64,000 nt of DNA, from the NCBI GenBank assembly GCA_947499555.1, contig CANMOU010000006.1, positions 62,001 through 126,000 on the forward strand. The letters run 5' to 3'. This DNA comes from an uncultured Roseovarius sp. (GTDB lineage: Bacteria; Pseudomonadota; Alphaproteobacteria; Rhodobacterales; Rhodobacteraceae). The position numbers and the translations under genes were made by a program. Of this stretch, positions 45,644 through 55,844 are shown piece by piece. Numbering within the stretch: the first letter of the stretch is position 1; each line of letters opens with the position of its first letter. Under the pieces are notes generated by a model, which saw only the letters and a program-made list of their open reading frames with translations, had not been told where the DNA came from and did not search any database.

Positions 45644-47251
45644 TTAAGCGAACCACCAGCGCTGTGCTGCGCGGGCGCCGTCCATTGGCCAGCTGGCCGC
45701 GAGTTCACCTGTGTGCTCCAGGTTGCCGCGACGTGCGTAGACGAAGTTCGGGAAGTACGGAATGACCGTGCCGCCATCGTCTCGTGCGATCTGACCCATC
45801 TCGGTGTAGATCTCTGCACGAACCGCATCGTCCAGTTCGGCCTTGCCCTGACGCAGAAGCACGTTGAAGCGCTCGTTCTGCCAGAACGACTCGTTCCAGG
45901 ACGCGTCATCCTTGTATGCCAGCGAGTACATGACGTCCGGCGTTGGGCGTGCGCCCCACTGAACCATGCACCATGGCTTCTTGAGCCAGACGTCTGAGTA
46001 ATAGCCGTCATTGGCTTCACGGACGACATTGATCGTGATCCCCGCCGCCTTGGCGTGCTCGGCATAAAGAACAGCCGCGTCAACCGCACCGGATGTGACC
46101 GAGTCAGCCGTGCTGAGGTTGACGGTGAGCCCTTCGGCACCTGCTTTCTTGAGCAACGCCTTCGCCTGCTCAGGATCATAGGGGCGCTGTTCGATGCTCT
46201 CCGGGAAATACGGCATTGCCGGCGAATGGTGGAAGTCATTGCCGATTGTAGCCGCGCCGAACTGGATCTTCTCAATCAACTCTTCGCGGTTCACCGACAG
46301 CTTCAGCGCATTGCGCACATCCGGATTGTCAAACGGTGCCGCGTTGGTGTGCATAGGCATCGTCACCGCCGCCGCAGAGGCCACGTTGTCAATCTTGATG
46401 TCCGGGTTGCGCGACAGCAGGCCAAGCGTTTTGTTCTCGAGCTGGCTGGCGGCATCCACATCCCCGGTGATCACGGCCGTTTGGCGCGCGTTGGGGTCGT
46501 TGATGATCAGGATTTCGACCTCATCAAAATATGCCCCTTCACCATGCCAACCGTCGTGACGGACAAGGCGCGAGCCGACACCAAACTCGTTTTCAACGAG
46601 CTTATACGGGCCAGAGCCATCGCCGCTTTGCCAGTTGGCCGAGCCATCTTCGTTCGCCGGTACAATTGCCAAGTGATAGTCCGTCATCAGCCATGGCAGG
46701 TCCGCATTGGGCGAATTCAGCTTGAACGTGACGCTATTGTCGCCATTGTCGACAACGTCAGCAACATCCGCCAACAGCGCAGCTGCGGCCGATGTATTGC
46801 CCTCACCACGGTGGTGATTCATTGAGGCAAGAATATCGTTCGCTGTGACTTTTGCACCGCTGTGGAATGACGCTTTGTCCGTCAGCTTGAACGTCCACTC
46901 TTTTGCGTCCGGTGTCGCCGACCACTCGGTGGCGATATCACCGCCCAGCGACTGATCAGGCTCGATCTGCGTGAGGTAGGATCGGTATGTGTGCGCCAAG
47001 TTGATCATGGCGAATGTGATGTACGTACCGGGGTCATGCGTATCCGATGAGTTACCATCGTGTTGCGCAAGACGATATGTGCCGCCACGCTTGGGTTCTG
47101 CCTTGGCCGAGCTGGTCCACAGCCCGGTTGCGGTTGTGCTTGTGACACCAGCCACGGCCGCGTAATGCATAAACGAACGACGGGAAATTTTCCCCTCGCG
47201 CGCAGCATGGGCCAGCTTGTCAAGCAAGACTTGGTCTTTTGCGTTTGTCAT
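45644..47251 (-). CDS. ABC transporter substrate-binding protein, peptide/SBP_bac_5 family
   Basis: A 535-residue periplasmic binding protein, first gene of the operon. Its N-terminus holds a Tat-type signal (KISRRSFMHYAAVAG, residues ~21-35). The body is SBP_bac_5: GGTYRLAQHDGNSSDTHDP, FHSGAKVTANDILASMNHH, DNPDVRNALKLSVNREELIE and ALLKKAGAEGL. GGGAGAAATC precedes the ATG. The ligand is not predictable. Tat export of a binding protein is unusual in general but common among roseobacter peptide-type transporters. Confidence 0.9.
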   Translation of the reverse strand: MTNAKDQVLLDKLAHAAREGKISRRSFMHYAAVAGVTSTTATGLWTSSAKAEPKRGGTYRLAQHDGNSSDTHDPGTYITFAMINLAHTYRSYLTQIEPDQSLGGDIATEWSATPDAKEWTFKLTDKASFHSGAKVTANDILASMNHHRGEGNTSAAAALLADVADVVDNGDNSVTFKLNSPNADLPWLMTDYHLAIVPANEDGSANWQSGDGSGPYKLVENEFGVGSRLVRHDGWHGEGAYFDEVEILIINDPNARQTAVITGDVDAASQLENKTLGLLSRNPDIKIDNVASAAAVTMPMHTNAAPFDNPDVRNALKLSVNREELIEKIQFGAATIGNDFHHSPAMPYFPESIEQRPYDPEQAKALLKKAGAEGLTVNLSTADSVTSGAVDAAVLYAEHAKAAGITINVVREANDGYYSDVWLKKPWCMVQWGARPTPDVMYSLAYKDDASWNESFWQNERFNVLLRQGKAELDDAVRAEIYTEMGQIARDDGGTVIPYFPNFVYARRGNLEHTGELAASWPMDGARAAQRWWFA

Positions 47252-47565
47252 GATTTCTCCCTGTGACTTTGTTTATCGCTCCAACCCTTACCGGCAAGGA
47301 GTCACAACAGCTTCGCGTTGTTTCCCGCAAGCGGTCGGCTTGTTTGCGACATAAAGTTAACAAATCACGAAATTTTCCACGCATCCAGTCTCTAACTGCA
47401 AACACAGCGAAAGTTTCGATTTTTTTCGCGTATTGAACGGTTTAGTTTGATCTTGTCTGGTTTTAGCTGAATTGTCTTTCAGGAAATCTGAAAAGTCCGT
47501 CAGTTTTATGGTCCAAAAACGACATAAACGTCGATTCGAAATGGGGTCTGGCAATTCAGAATCGT
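47252..47565. other. 314-base gene-free gap upstream of the ABC operon
   Basis: This AT-rich stretch lies between the binding-protein start and the 3' end of rarA. It presumably contains the ABC operon promoter on the minus strand and the end of the rarA transcript. No gene, repeat or convincing operator could be made out, only several short T-rich runs around 47415-47530. Confidence 0.6.
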
Positions 47566-48885
47566 TTAGGTCGAACCCCCGTCGCGTTGCAAACGCAACT
47601 TTTGAAAATAGTCCAACCGCTTCTTGAGCTCGCGTTCAAAGCCACGTTCGACCGGCTGATAAAGAAGCGCGCGTTCCATACCGTCGGGAAAGTAGTTTTG
47701 GCCCGAAAACCCGTCTTCGGCGTCATGATCATACGCATAGCCTGCGCCATAGCCCTGATCCTTCATCAGCCGCGTTGGCGCATTCAGGATGTGCTTGGGT
47801 GGCGGGGTGCTGCCGGTCTCTTTCGCCGTGCGCATGGCCGATTTGTAGGCGACGTAAGCTGCATTCGATTTGGGTGCCAAGGCCAGATACAACACCGCCT
47901 GCGCCAGCGCCAGTTCTCCTTCCGGGCTGCCCAGGCGCTCATACGTCTCCCAGGCCTGCAGGCATTGCGCCTGGGCTTGCGGGTCTGCCAACCCGATATC
48001 CTCGACGGCCATCCGCGTGATCCGCCGCGCCAGATACCGCGGGTCTTCCCCGCCCTGCAGCATGCGCGCCAGCCAATAGATCGCCGCATCCGGATCAGAA
48101 CCACGCACCGATTTATGCAATGCAGAGATCAGGTTGTAATGCTCATCACCGGATTTGTCGTATTTCGCCGCCCGCCGCATCAGCCGCGCAGACAAGGCCT
48201 CTGCGTCCAGCTTGCCCTCAACGCTCCAGGCTGCGACCTGCTCAATCAGGTTCAATAGCGCCCGGCCATCACCATCAGCCATTTCCAAAAGCGCCTCACG
48301 CGCCGAACCCTCAAGCGGCAGGGCCACGCCAAGTTCTTTCTCGGCGCGCTGTGCCAGGCGTTCCAGATCGGCCAACTCCAGCCGTTCCAGAACCAGAACC
48401 TGCGCCCGGCTCAGCAAGGCGGCGTTCAACTCGAAACTCGGGTTCTCCGTCGTCGCGCCCACCAGAAGGATCGTGCCATCCTCCATATGCGGCAGAAACC
48501 CGTCTTGCTGGGCTTTGTTGAACCTGTGGATCTCATCCACAAACAACAGGGTCCCGCGCCCGTTGCGGCGCCGCATCTTGGCCTCTTCGAACACCTTACG
48601 CAGGTCCGGCACACCTGTGAAAATCGCACTGATTTGCACAAAATGCAGGTCTGTCTCATCCGCCAGCAGCCGCGCGATGGTTGTCTTGCCCACGCCGGGC
48701 GGCCCCCAAAAAACAAGTGAAGACAAACTGCCCGACGACAGCATGACACCCAAAGGGGCCTCAGGCCCCAGAACCTGATCCTGTCCAATCACGTCCGAAA
48801 GTTTCTTCGGCCTCAGCCGGTCGGCAAGCGGTCTTGGGGCCGTGTCGGGAACGGCATCCGGGGACTGATCGAAAAGATCAGCCAT
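47566..48885 (-). CDS. rarA: Replication-associated recombination protein A (RarA/MgsA)
   Basis: A 439-residue AAA+ ATPase related to clamp-loader subunits, acting at stalled replication forks. It starts MADLFDQSPDAVPDTAPRPL, followed by LRPKKLSDVIGQDQVLGP, Walker A GPPGVGKTTIARL, Walker B LLFVDEIHRFNKAQQDG, and sensor 1 LVGATTENPSFEL. The C-terminal tetramerisation domain has SVRGSDPDAAIYWLARMLQG and DQGYGAGYAYDHD. It starts 3 bases after the HtrA-type protease stop, so the two are co-transcribed. Confidence 0.95.
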   Translation of the reverse strand: MADLFDQSPDAVPDTAPRPLADRLRPKKLSDVIGQDQVLGPEAPLGVMLSSGSLSSLVFWGPPGVGKTTIARLLADETDLHFVQISAIFTGVPDLRKVFEEAKMRRRNGRGTLLFVDEIHRFNKAQQDGFLPHMEDGTILLVGATTENPSFELNAALLSRAQVLVLERLELADLERLAQRAEKELGVALPLEGSAREALLEMADGDGRALLNLIEQVAAWSVEGKLDAEALSARLMRRAAKYDKSGDEHYNLISALHKSVRGSDPDAAIYWLARMLQGGEDPRYLARRITRMAVEDIGLADPQAQAQCLQAWETYERLGSPEGELALAQAVLYLALAPKSNAAYVAYKSAMRTAKETGSTPPPKHILNAPTRLMKDQGYGAGYAYDHDAEDGFSGQNYFPDGMERALLYQPVERGFERELKKRLDYFQKLRLQRDGGST

Positions 48886-48888
48886 CCC

Positions 48889-50274
48889 TCAAAGCCGGAA
48901 GCGCAGGGTGGAACGCTGGCCACCCCTTTGCACCGTCAGGGTCAGCCACCGGCCGCCCTGAGACAAAAGCGCCTGCGCTTCCTTTGTGCTGCGCACCGTT
49001 TCCCCGTTGATTTCACGCAGGATATCGCCTCGCCGAAGCCCCGCTCGAAGTCCGATGCGGCCTGGGGCCTCAACAATCACACCTTGCGATGTCAAGGGCA
49101 GGTTCAGCTCGGCGATTACAGCCGGGTTGATGGTTGATATCGTGACACCCGGCATCACCGTCTCGCTGCTGGTCTCGCGCGTGTCGCGCGGTGGCTCATC
49201 CGGTGCCGGAACAAGCGGAATCATGACAGTCTCGGGCTCACCCTGTCGGACCAGCGCGATTTCAGCTTCTTCCCCGAGGCCCGCAACCGACATGCGGTAG
49301 ATCATATCGGCAGCGGCATTCACCGGCTGGCCATTGACATGGGTGATCACGTCGCCGGGCCGCACGTCAGCGGCGGCAAAAGGGCTTTGCGGGTGCACAT
49401 CCGACACAACCACGCCCTCTGGCCCGGACAATCCAAGCGCCTCGGCCATATCCGCAGCAACAGCCTGACCGCTCAGACCCGCCCATGGGCGTTCAAACTC
49501 CGTCTTCCCGGCCTGCGCCTGCGCCACGAACTGCGCCACCAAATCCGACGGAATCGCGAACCCGATACCATTCGACCCGCCCGAGCGGCTCAGAATACGG
49601 GTATTGATGCCGATAAGATCTCCATTCACATCAACCAGCGCACCGCCGGAATTGCCGGGATTGATCGGCGCATCGGTCTGAATGAAATAGCCCCGAGCAT
49701 TGCCCGTCGCCGTACCCGACCGGGCCAGGCCCGAGACGATGCCACTTGTCACCGTCTGCCCAACACCAAAGGGATTGCCAATGGCCAAAGCCAGTTCGCC
49801 CACCTGCAATGTGTCGCTCTCTCGCAACCGAAGCGCAGGCATGCCTGTCACCCCGTCTATTTTCAGGATCGCCAGATCGCTCTCCTGATCTGCCAGCAAG
49901 ACGCGTGCCGAAAACTCGCGGCGATCATTCAGAACAACGCGAATATCTGTCGCCATGCCAACAACATGGTAGTTCGACACCACGATCCCGTCGCCGCTGA
50001 GGATCACACCTGAGCCGAGGGAGTTCTGAACCCGCTGCTGCGGCGCACCAAAATCGCGGAAAAGATCACTGAAGAACGGGTCATTTCGAAAGGGGCTGGA
50101 CCGCACATTCACGATGCGCTTGGCATAGATGTTGACCACGGCCGGGGCGGCCTCTTGAACAACCGGGACAAATCCCATGCTGATCTCGGCCTGGCTTTGC
50201 GGCACGCGCATCTCCGAGGCCAGAGCAGGCCCGCTCAGCGCAAGAAGCAAAGCAAATAGTAAGCGCAGGATCAT
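48889..50274 (-). CDS. HtrA/Deg-type periplasmic serine protease
   Basis: A 461-residue exported protease/chaperone. The start at MILRLLFALLLALSGPALAS (50274) is favoured because GGGGG lies 6-10 bases upstream; an ATG 6 bases earlier abuts the same site. The catalytic triad is His in VVSNYHVVGMA, Asp in DQESDLAILK and Ser in NPGNSGGALV. Two PDZ domains follow (ADMAEALGLSGPEGVVV and the C-terminal RIGLRAGLRRGDILREINGE). It belongs to the Do/DegQ group. rarA follows immediately downstream. Confidence 0.92.
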   Translation of the reverse strand: MILRLLFALLLALSGPALASEMRVPQSQAEISMGFVPVVQEAAPAVVNIYAKRIVNVRSSPFRNDPFFSDLFRDFGAPQQRVQNSLGSGVILSGDGIVVSNYHVVGMATDIRVVLNDRREFSARVLLADQESDLAILKIDGVTGMPALRLRESDTLQVGELALAIGNPFGVGQTVTSGIVSGLARSGTATGNARGYFIQTDAPINPGNSGGALVDVNGDLIGINTRILSRSGGSNGIGFAIPSDLVAQFVAQAQAGKTEFERPWAGLSGQAVAADMAEALGLSGPEGVVVSDVHPQSPFAAADVRPGDVITHVNGQPVNAAADMIYRMSVAGLGEEAEIALVRQGEPETVMIPLVPAPDEPPRDTRETSSETVMPGVTISTINPAVIAELNLPLTSQGVIVEAPGRIGLRAGLRRGDILREINGETVRSTKEAQALLSQGGRWLTLTVQRGGQRSTLRFRL

Positions 50275-50362
50275 CCACATCCCCCAAAAGACGTTACCTG
50301 CCTGATATGCTCAGCCTCTGGATCAAATGCAAGCGGCTGAAACCCGTGGCCTCGTCCCGCGC

Positions 50363-50393
50363 AAAAAGAAAACCCCCGCAGCATCTGCGGGGG
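50363..50393 (-). terminator. Rho-independent terminator of the alpha operon
   Basis: CCCCCGCAG (50373-50381) and CTGCGGGGG (50385-50393) form a perfect 9-bp stem with a 3-base loop. On the minus strand it is followed by TTTTCTTTTT (50363-50372). It lies 27 bases after the rplQ stop and is the best terminator in the window. Confidence 0.92.
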
Positions 50394-50419
50394 CTTGATC
50401 CTTCGCCATGGGCGAAAGC

Positions 50420-50845
50420 CTATTCTTCGTCGGCTTCGATTTCTTCTGTGGCCATTCGCGCCCGGTCGGAGGCCCCTTTGGCATCCAGATCACGATCCAC
50501 GAATTCGATAATTGCCATGGGCGCCATGTCACCATAGCGGAACCCGGCTTTGAGCACGCGCACATAGCCGCCATTGCGCTCTTTGTAGCGCGGGCCAAGC
50601 ACGTCAAAAAGCTTGGTCACATACTGGTCCTGCTTGAGCTGCGAAGCCGCCTGACGGCGCGCATGCAGATCACCGCGTTTGCTCAGCGTGATCAGTTTCT
50701 CAACAACCCGGCGCAGTTCCTTGGCTTTGGGCAGCGTTGTTTTGATTTGCTCATGTTCAATGAGCGAACCCGCCATGTTGGCCCAAAGCGCCTTGCGGTG
50801 CTCATGGGTCCGGTTCAGGCGGCGGTAGCCTCTTGCGTGACGCAT
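50420..50845 (-). CDS. rplQ: 50S ribosomal protein L17
   Basis: A 141-residue ribosomal protein, last gene of the alpha operon. It begins [20 protein letters not shown], with the L17 signature [20 protein letters not shown]. The C-terminal tail is acidic (TEEIEADEE) and slightly longer than in E. coli (127 residues). It is separated from rpoA by 158 bases containing two hairpins, and followed by a strong terminator. Confidence 0.97.
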   Translation of the reverse strand: MRHARGYRRLNRTHEHRKALWANMAGSLIEHEQIKTTLPKAKELRRVVEKLITLSKRGDLHARRQAASQLKQDQYVTKLFDVLGPRYKERNGGYVRVLKAGFRYGDMAPMAIIEFVDRDLDAKGASDRARMATEEIEADEE

Positions 50846-50949
50846 TTTCTTGTCTCCTATTGCCCGTCGAGGGGCTTACTTTGCTTTGTCCGACCGGCGA
50901 TGCGTGTCACCGGTTCTCCTTGGGGCACCATGCCCGGTCTTGTGGGGCC

Positions 50950-50993
50950 GATTTCTTTACAAGAAATCAGGCCGGAACCTTACAAAGGTTCCG
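50950..50993 (-). terminator. Twin hairpin module between rpoA and rplQ
   Basis: Two perfect hairpins: GATTTCTT/AAGAAATC (50950-50968, loop TAC) and CGGAACCTT/AAGGTTCCG (50973-50993, loop ACA), right after the rpoA stop. The same pair in the same order follows rpmD. No T-run is present, so RNA processing or attenuation is as likely as termination. Confidence 0.6.
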
Positions 50994-51003
50994 TCCCCGT
51001 CAA

Positions 51004-52020
51004 TCAAAACTGATCTTCGAACTTCTTCGCCAGATCCTCGATATTGTCCGGCGGCCAGTCCTCGACATCCATGCCAAGGTGCAGACCCATGCCAGACAGT
51101 ACTTCCTTGATCTCGTTCAGAGATTTCCGACCAAAGTTCGGCGTACGCAGCATTTCGGCCTCGGTCTTCTGAATAAGATCGCCAATATACACGATATTGT
51201 CGTTCTTCAGGCAGTTGGCAGACCGCACCGACAGTTCCAGCTCATCCACTTTCTTCAGAAGCAGCGGGTTGAATTCAAGGCCATCGTCTTCATCCTGACG
51301 CGATGCGCTTTCCGGCTCTTCGAAATTCACGAAGATCGACAGTTGATCCTGCAGAATGCGCGCGGCAAACGCCACCGCATCTTCCGGCGTGATCGAGCCG
51401 TCGGTTTCGAGCTTCATGGTCAGCTTGTCATAGTCCAGAACCTGACCTTCCCGTGTTGGCTGAACGTCGTAGCTCACCTTGGTGACCGGCGAATAGATCG
51501 CATCAATCGCAATCAAACCAATCGGCGCGTCTTCCGGCTTGTTCTTGTCCGCCGCCACATAGCCTTTGCCTGTGTTGACGGTCAGTTCCATGAAAAGATC
51601 GGCCCCATCATCGAGGTGACAGATCACATGGTCCTTGTTCAGGATCTCGATGCCCGCGCTGTCCGAGATTTCACCCGCAGTGACAACACCCGGCCCTTTG
51701 GCCGAGATCGACAGCCGCTTAGGTCCATCCACATCCATGCGAAGCGCCACACCCTTGAGGTTCAGCACGATGTCGGTGACGTCTTCACGTACACCGGCCA
51801 CGCTTGAAAACTCGTGCAGTACGTTGTCAATCTGCACAGATGTGATCGCCGCACCTTGCAGCGAAGACAGCAGCACGCGCCGCAGCGCGTTACCCATCGT
51901 CAGACCAAAACCGCGCTCAAGCGGTTCGGCCACGACAATCGCCTGGCGAAGCGGGTCATTTCCCGGCTTCACTTCAAGCTGTGTCGGTTTGATCAATTCG
52001 GCCCAGTTCTTATGGATCAT
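51004..52020 (-). CDS. rpoA: RNA polymerase alpha subunit
   Basis: A 338-residue subunit that dimerises to nucleate RNA polymerase assembly and contacts UP elements and activators. The N-terminal domain has [20 protein letters not shown]. After a linker, the C-terminal domain has the helix-hairpin-helix-like [20 protein letters not shown] and [14 protein letters not shown]. The length is normal for alphaproteobacteria. It is preceded by rpsK (112-base gap with a GAGGCCG/CGGCCTC hairpin at 52093-52118). Confidence 0.98.
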   Translation of the reverse strand: MIHKNWAELIKPTQLEVKPGNDPLRQAIVVAEPLERGFGLTMGNALRRVLLSSLQGAAITSVQIDNVLHEFSSVAGVREDVTDIVLNLKGVALRMDVDGPKRLSISAKGPGVVTAGEISDSAGIEILNKDHVICHLDDGADLFMELTVNTGKGYVAADKNKPEDAPIGLIAIDAIYSPVTKVSYDVQPTREGQVLDYDKLTMKLETDGSITPEDAVAFAARILQDQLSIFVNFEEPESASRQDEDDGLEFNPLLLKKVDELELSVRSANCLKNDNIVYIGDLIQKTEAEMLRTPNFGRKSLNEIKEVLSGMGLHLGMDVEDWPPDNIEDLAKKFEDQF

Positions 52021-52132
52021 GCGGTCCCTCCATTCCTGTTCCTAGCCCCATGTCCAATGGCCCGGAACGCCCGAGGTTTAAAATGACGGAATGAGGCCGT
52101 GCTAAACCACGCGGCCTCACTCAAAAATTCGG

Positions 52133-52522
52133 TCAGACCCGACGACGCTTCGGCGGGCGGCAGCCATTATGCGCAATCGGTGTCACATCGCGGATCGACG
52201 TGATGTTGAAACCAACCGCCGCCAGAGCCCGCAGCGCGCTTTCGCGACCAGAGCCAGGACCCTGCACTTCGACTTCCAGGGTCTTCATACCGTGTTCCTG
52301 CGCCTTGCGGCCCGCATCTTCTGCGGCCATCTGAGCGGCATAAGGCGTCGACTTCCGCGAGCCTTTGAAGCCCATGGTGCCTGCCGACGACCACGCAATT
52401 GCGTTGCCCTGCACATCCGAGATCAGGATCTTGGTGTTGTTGAACGAGCTGTTCACATGCGCCACGCCTGTGGCGATGTTCTTGGAAACCTTACGCTTGG
52501 TGCGTTTTGTATCACGTGCCAT
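52133..52522 (-). CDS. rpsK: 30S ribosomal protein S11
   Basis: A 129-residue ribosomal protein of the 30S platform. It begins [20 protein letters not shown] and contains [20 protein letters not shown], and the conserved C-terminal [18 protein letters not shown]. It lies 15 bases after rpsM in the usual S13-S11-alpha order. Confidence 0.98.
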   Translation of the reverse strand: MARDTKRTKRKVSKNIATGVAHVNSSFNNTKILISDVQGNAIAWSSAGTMGFKGSRKSTPYAAQMAAEDAGRKAQEHGMKTLEVEVQGPGSGRESALRALAAVGFNITSIRDVTPIAHNGCRPPKRRRV

Positions 52523-52537
52523 TGGTTCAGCCCTCCC

Positions 52538-52906
52538 TTATTTCTTTTTGCCAGCGATGGGTTTCGCCGGGCCCTTGCGGGTGCGCGCATTGGTGTGCGT
52601 GCGCTGACCGCGGACAGGAAGGTTGCGACGATGACGCAGACCACGGTAGCAGCCCAGATCCATCAGGCGCTTGATGTTCATCTGCACCTCACGGCGCAGG
52701 TCACCTTCGACCATGTAGTTGGCGTCGATATGCTCGCGTACGGCAAGCACTTCGGCATCGCTCAACTCATTGACGCGACGCGAGGCGTCAATATTTACCG
52801 CTTCGCAGATGGCCTTGGCTGAAGATTGGCCAATTCCGGTGATGTATGTCAGGGCAATCGGGACCCGTTTATGGGTCGGAATGTTAACGCCGGCGATACG
52901 TGCCAC
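52538..52906 (-). CDS. rpsM: 30S ribosomal protein S13
   Basis: A 122-residue ribosomal protein of the 30S head, contacting the P-site tRNA and 50S bridge. It begins [20 protein letters not shown], with the signature [20 protein letters not shown] and the basic C-terminus [17 protein letters not shown] 219-base gap separates it from adk; a TTGACA-like box (rc at about 53027-53032) there has only a poor -10 partner. Gene order secY-adk-rpsM is normal for alphaproteobacteria. Confidence 0.98.
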   Translation of the reverse strand: MARIAGVNIPTHKRVPIALTYITGIGQSSAKAICEAVNIDASRRVNELSDAEVLAVREHIDANYMVEGDLRREVQMNIKRLMDLGCYRGLRHRRNLPVRGQRTHTNARTRKGPAKPIAGKKK

Positions 52907-53125
52907 GTGTCATATCCTTTCGTTGCGGGTCCGTAGTTCCAGACCCTTTTTTCACAACGTAGGCCCGAGGCATTTGCTCCGGGCCGCAGCTGAATTCAGG
53001 TGGTCGATTCTGTCGACAGGAGCGACCTGTCAAGAATCATCTTACTCTTCCAAGATGGTGCGTGTTAGAAGGCTTTCAGAAAGGCGTCAAGGTCTACAGA
53101 GCAAATAAGACAAAGCTAATGAAAA

Positions 53126-53767
53126 TTAGCCCAAAACCTCTGCAATCTCCGCCTTCACCTCGTCAATCTCGCCCAGCCCGTTGACCCAGGCAAGTTGCCC
53201 TTTGGCGTGGTAATAGCCGATCAGCATCGAGGTCTTCTTGTAGTATTCCATCAGCCGGTTCTTGAGGCTTTCCTCATTGTCATCCGCGCGGCGCTTAAAC
53301 TCGGTGCTGCCGCAATTGCTGCACTTTCCGTCTGCAGGGATGGGCTTGGTGATATCGTTATAGACCTCGCCACACCCAGCACAGGTCGAGCGCGCGGTGA
53401 TGCGCGCCACAAGTGCGTCGTCATTGACTTCCATGGCGACAACCTTGTCGAGCGTCTCGCCGGTCTCTTCCAGCAACTCCGCCAAAGCATCGGCCTGCGC
53501 CAGCGTGCGCGGGAAACCATCAAAGATGAAACCGCCCTTCTTGTCGCCCTGCAGTTTTTCGCGAATAAGCCCGATCACGATCTCATCGGTCACCAGATCA
53601 CCGCGCGCCATGACATCGGCCACGATCTTGCCCATCTCCGATCCGCTGTCCTTGGCCTCGCGCAACATGTCGCCCGTGCTGAGCTGGATCATGTTGCGGT
53701 CTTCAACCAGGAAATGCGCCTGCGTGCCTTTGCCCGCGCCCGGCGGTCCAAGAAGAATGATGTTCAT
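53126..53767 (-). CDS. adk: Adenylate kinase, zinc-lid type
   Basis: A 213-residue enzyme interconverting ATP, ADP and AMP. The P-loop is [11 protein letters not shown], the AMP site [10 protein letters not shown], and the core [14 protein letters not shown]. The lid contains four cysteines (CAGC at ~130, then CSNC), so a structural zinc ion is expected, as in Gram-positive long-form kinases. The start overlaps the secY stop by 4 bases (ATGA). Confidence 0.97.
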   Translation of the reverse strand: MNIILLGPPGAGKGTQAHFLVEDRNMIQLSTGDMLREAKDSGSEMGKIVADVMARGDLVTDEIVIGLIREKLQGDKKGGFIFDGFPRTLAQADALAELLEETGETLDKVVAMEVNDDALVARITARSTCAGCGEVYNDITKPIPADGKCSNCGSTEFKRRADDNEESLKNRLMEYYKKTSMLIGYYHAKGQLAWVNGLGEIDEVKAEIAEVLG

Positions 53768-55128
53768 CGACGTGCTGTCCCTTTTCTGCGCGCCCGTTTC
53801 CGACCTTTGCCACCGAGCTGCGATTTCTCGATCAGGTCCTCATATTGATGCGCCAGAAGGTGGGATTGCACCTGTTGGATCGTGTCCATGGTCACCGACA
53901 CAACGATCAGAACCGAAGTCCCGCCAAAATAGAAAGGTATCGCGAATTGGCCACGCAGAATCTCCGGGAGGAGACAAACTGCCGCAAGATAGGCCGAACC
54001 AAGCACCAGGATACGTGTCACCACATATTCAAGATACTCCGCCGTTTTCTTGCCCGGACGAATGCCAGGAACAAAACCGTTCTGGTTCTTCAGATTGTCG
54101 GCCACGTCATCAGTTTTGAACGATACGTTGTAGGTATAGAAATACGTGAAGAACACGATCATCAGCGTGAAGAACAGCAGATAAGCGGGTTGTCCGGGGC
54201 CGAAATAGGCCAGCACTGTGGACATGAACGGCCCGGTATTGCCGCCCGAGAACGTGCTGACGGTTGCGGGCAACAGCAGCAGCGAAGAGGCAAAGATCGC
54301 CGGGATCACGCCAGCCGGATTCACCTTGATCGGCAGGTGGCTAGACCCGCCATCATAGACTTTCATCCCGACCTGACGGCGCGGATACTGAATATGGATC
54401 TTCCGCAGACTGCGCTCCATGAAGACCACGAATGCAATCGTCGCGACCACCATCACGATCACGCCGATGATCACCGCAGGGCTCAGCGCACCGGAGCGGC
54501 CCGAGGCAAAGAACTGCGCCAGCGCAGCAGGCAGTTCGGCAATGATGCCCACGAAGATGATGAGCGAAATGCCGTTGCCCACGCCGCGCGCCGTGATCTG
54601 CTCGCCCAGCCACATGAGGAACATGGTGCCCCCAACAAGCGTGATCATACAGCTGGCGATAAAGAAGAAGCCCGGATCAGAGGCCAGCCCACCACTTTGA
54701 AGCGAGGCCGCCAGACCATAGGATTGCAGCGTTGCCAGAAACACGGTGCCGTACCGCGTATACTGGTTGATCTTCTTGCGCCCCTGCTCGCCTTCTTTCT
54801 TGAGCTGCTCAAGCGCCGGCACCATGGCCGTCAGAAGCTGCACGATGATCGAGGCCGAGATATAGGGCATGATCCCCAGCGCAAAGATCCCCATCCGGCC
54901 CAGCGCGCCGCCCGTGAACATCGACAGCATCCCGCCAATCGAAGCCTGAGCGCCCTCCATGAACTGGCGAAGCTCAGCCCCATCAATGCCCGGAACCGGA
55001 ATGAACGTGCCAATCCGGTAAACGATCAAAAGGCCGATGGTGAAGAGGATACGCTTGCGAAGCTCTGTTGCTTTGCCAAGGGCCGACCAGCTCGTGTTGG
55101 CCGCCATCTGTTCTGCTGCAGATACCAT
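53764..55128 (-). CDS. secY: Preprotein translocase subunit SecY
   Basis: A 454-residue protein-conducting channel with ten membrane helices. It begins [20 protein letters not shown]; the plug helix region is near [20 protein letters not shown]. Conserved cytoplasmic loops include [20 protein letters not shown] and [20 protein letters not shown]. The C-terminal tail is basic ([16 protein letters not shown]). A hairpin in the 110-base gap separates it from rplO, and adk overlaps its end. Confidence 0.97.
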   Translation of the reverse strand: MVSAAEQMAANTSWSALGKATELRKRILFTIGLLIVYRIGTFIPVPGIDGAELRQFMEGAQASIGGMLSMFTGGALGRMGIFALGIMPYISASIIVQLLTAMVPALEQLKKEGEQGRKKINQYTRYGTVFLATLQSYGLAASLQSGGLASDPGFFFIASCMITLVGGTMFLMWLGEQITARGVGNGISLIIFVGIIAELPAALAQFFASGRSGALSPAVIIGVIVMVVATIAFVVFMERSLRKIHIQYPRRQVGMKVYDGGSSHLPIKVNPAGVIPAIFASSLLLLPATVSTFSGGNTGPFMSTVLAYFGPGQPAYLLFFTLMIVFFTYFYTYNVSFKTDDVADNLKNQNGFVPGIRPGKKTAEYLEYVVTRILVLGSAYLAAVCLLPEILRGQFAIPFYFGGTSVLIVVSVTMDTIQQVQSHLLAHQYEDLIEKSQLGGKGRKRARRKGTARR

Positions 55129-55150
55129 GCGTGGTCTCTTTGTTATGTCA

Positions 55151-55187
55151 AACGCCGCCCGGGGCCGTTTTCCGGCCAGGCGGCGTT
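55151..55187 (-). terminator. Large hairpin between rplO and secY
   Basis: AACGCCGCC (55151-55159) pairs with GGCGGCGTT (55179-55187), with an inner GGCC/GGCC (55163-55166 with 55174-55177). There is no T-run, so it is probably an attenuator or processing hairpin within the operon. Confidence 0.5.
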
Positions 55188-55238
55188 CAATGGAAAACTA
55201 GGTGAGTATGTAAGGGGCGAAGCGCCCGCTCACAAGTT

Positions 55239-55712
55239 TTATTCAGCCGCCTGTGCCGCGGCAACGGTCAGCGAACCGCCCGCTTTCTCGACCGCCTCGA
55301 TGGCCGATTTCGACGCACCGGTCACTTCCAGCTTGAGCTTGGCTGTTACCTCGCCCTTGGCCAGAACGCGCACACCGTCAAGCTTGCGCCGCACCAGACC
55401 GCTTTCGACAAGCACGTCTTCGGTGATGGCTTTCTTGGCATCCAGCTTCTTCGCATCGACGAATTTCTGGATCAGACCCAGGTTCACAACGGCAAATTTC
55501 TTGCGGTTTGGCTTGTTAAAGCCACGCTTTGGCAGCCGTTGGTAAAGCGGCATTTGCCCGCCTTCATACCCACCGATGGCCACACCTGAACGGGACTTCT
55601 GACCTTTGATACCGCGACCGGCGGTTTTGCCCATACCAGAGCCGGGACCACGGCCAACGCGTTTCTTGCGTTTCGTGGCGCCGGGATTGTCGCGCAATTC
55701 ATTGAGTTTCAT
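55239..55712 (-). CDS. rplO: 50S ribosomal protein L15
   Basis: A 157-residue ribosomal protein, first gene of the downstream half of the split spc cluster. It begins [20 protein letters not shown] and continues with [20 protein letters not shown], then [19 protein letters not shown]. The C-terminal ~25 residues end in an Ala-rich tail. GGAGAAGCG precedes the ATG at 55712. Normally it follows rpmD directly; here about 5 kb intervenes and it has its own promoter candidate upstream. Confidence 0.97.
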   Translation of the reverse strand: MKLNELRDNPGATKRKKRVGRGPGSGMGKTAGRGIKGQKSRSGVAIGGYEGGQMPLYQRLPKRGFNKPNRKKFAVVNLGLIQKFVDAKKLDAKKAITEDVLVESGLVRRKLDGVRVLAKGEVTAKLKLEVTGASKSAIEAVEKAGGSLTVAAAQAAE

Positions 55713-55806
55713 ATCGCTTCTCCTAAGCCGGATGTGACCCCCGAAGCGTAACGGGCCAACCACGGCATTTCTTGATTTGAGTCGTGTGATCTTTGACCAC
55801 CGGGGG

Positions 55807-55835
55807 CGTATAGACCCGAACCGCCATCTGATCAA
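55807..55835 (-). promoter_or_regulatory. Candidate sigma-70 promoter for rplO-secY-adk-rpsM-rpsK-rpoA-rplQ
   Basis: On the minus strand TTGATC (plus-strand 55830-55835) and TATACG (55807-55812) are spaced by exactly 17 bases, close to the consensus TTGACA-17-TATAAT. It lies ~100 bases upstream of the rplO start, beyond the stop of the CBU_0592-type gene. It would restart transcription of the essential genes downstream of the insert. Confidence 0.6.
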
Positions 55836-55844
55836 GAGCGAAGG

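Noticed and set aside
53845-55545. 566-codon plus-strand frame opposite secY and rplO
   Set aside because: Antisense shadow with low-complexity charged composition; the minus strand encodes SecY and L15.
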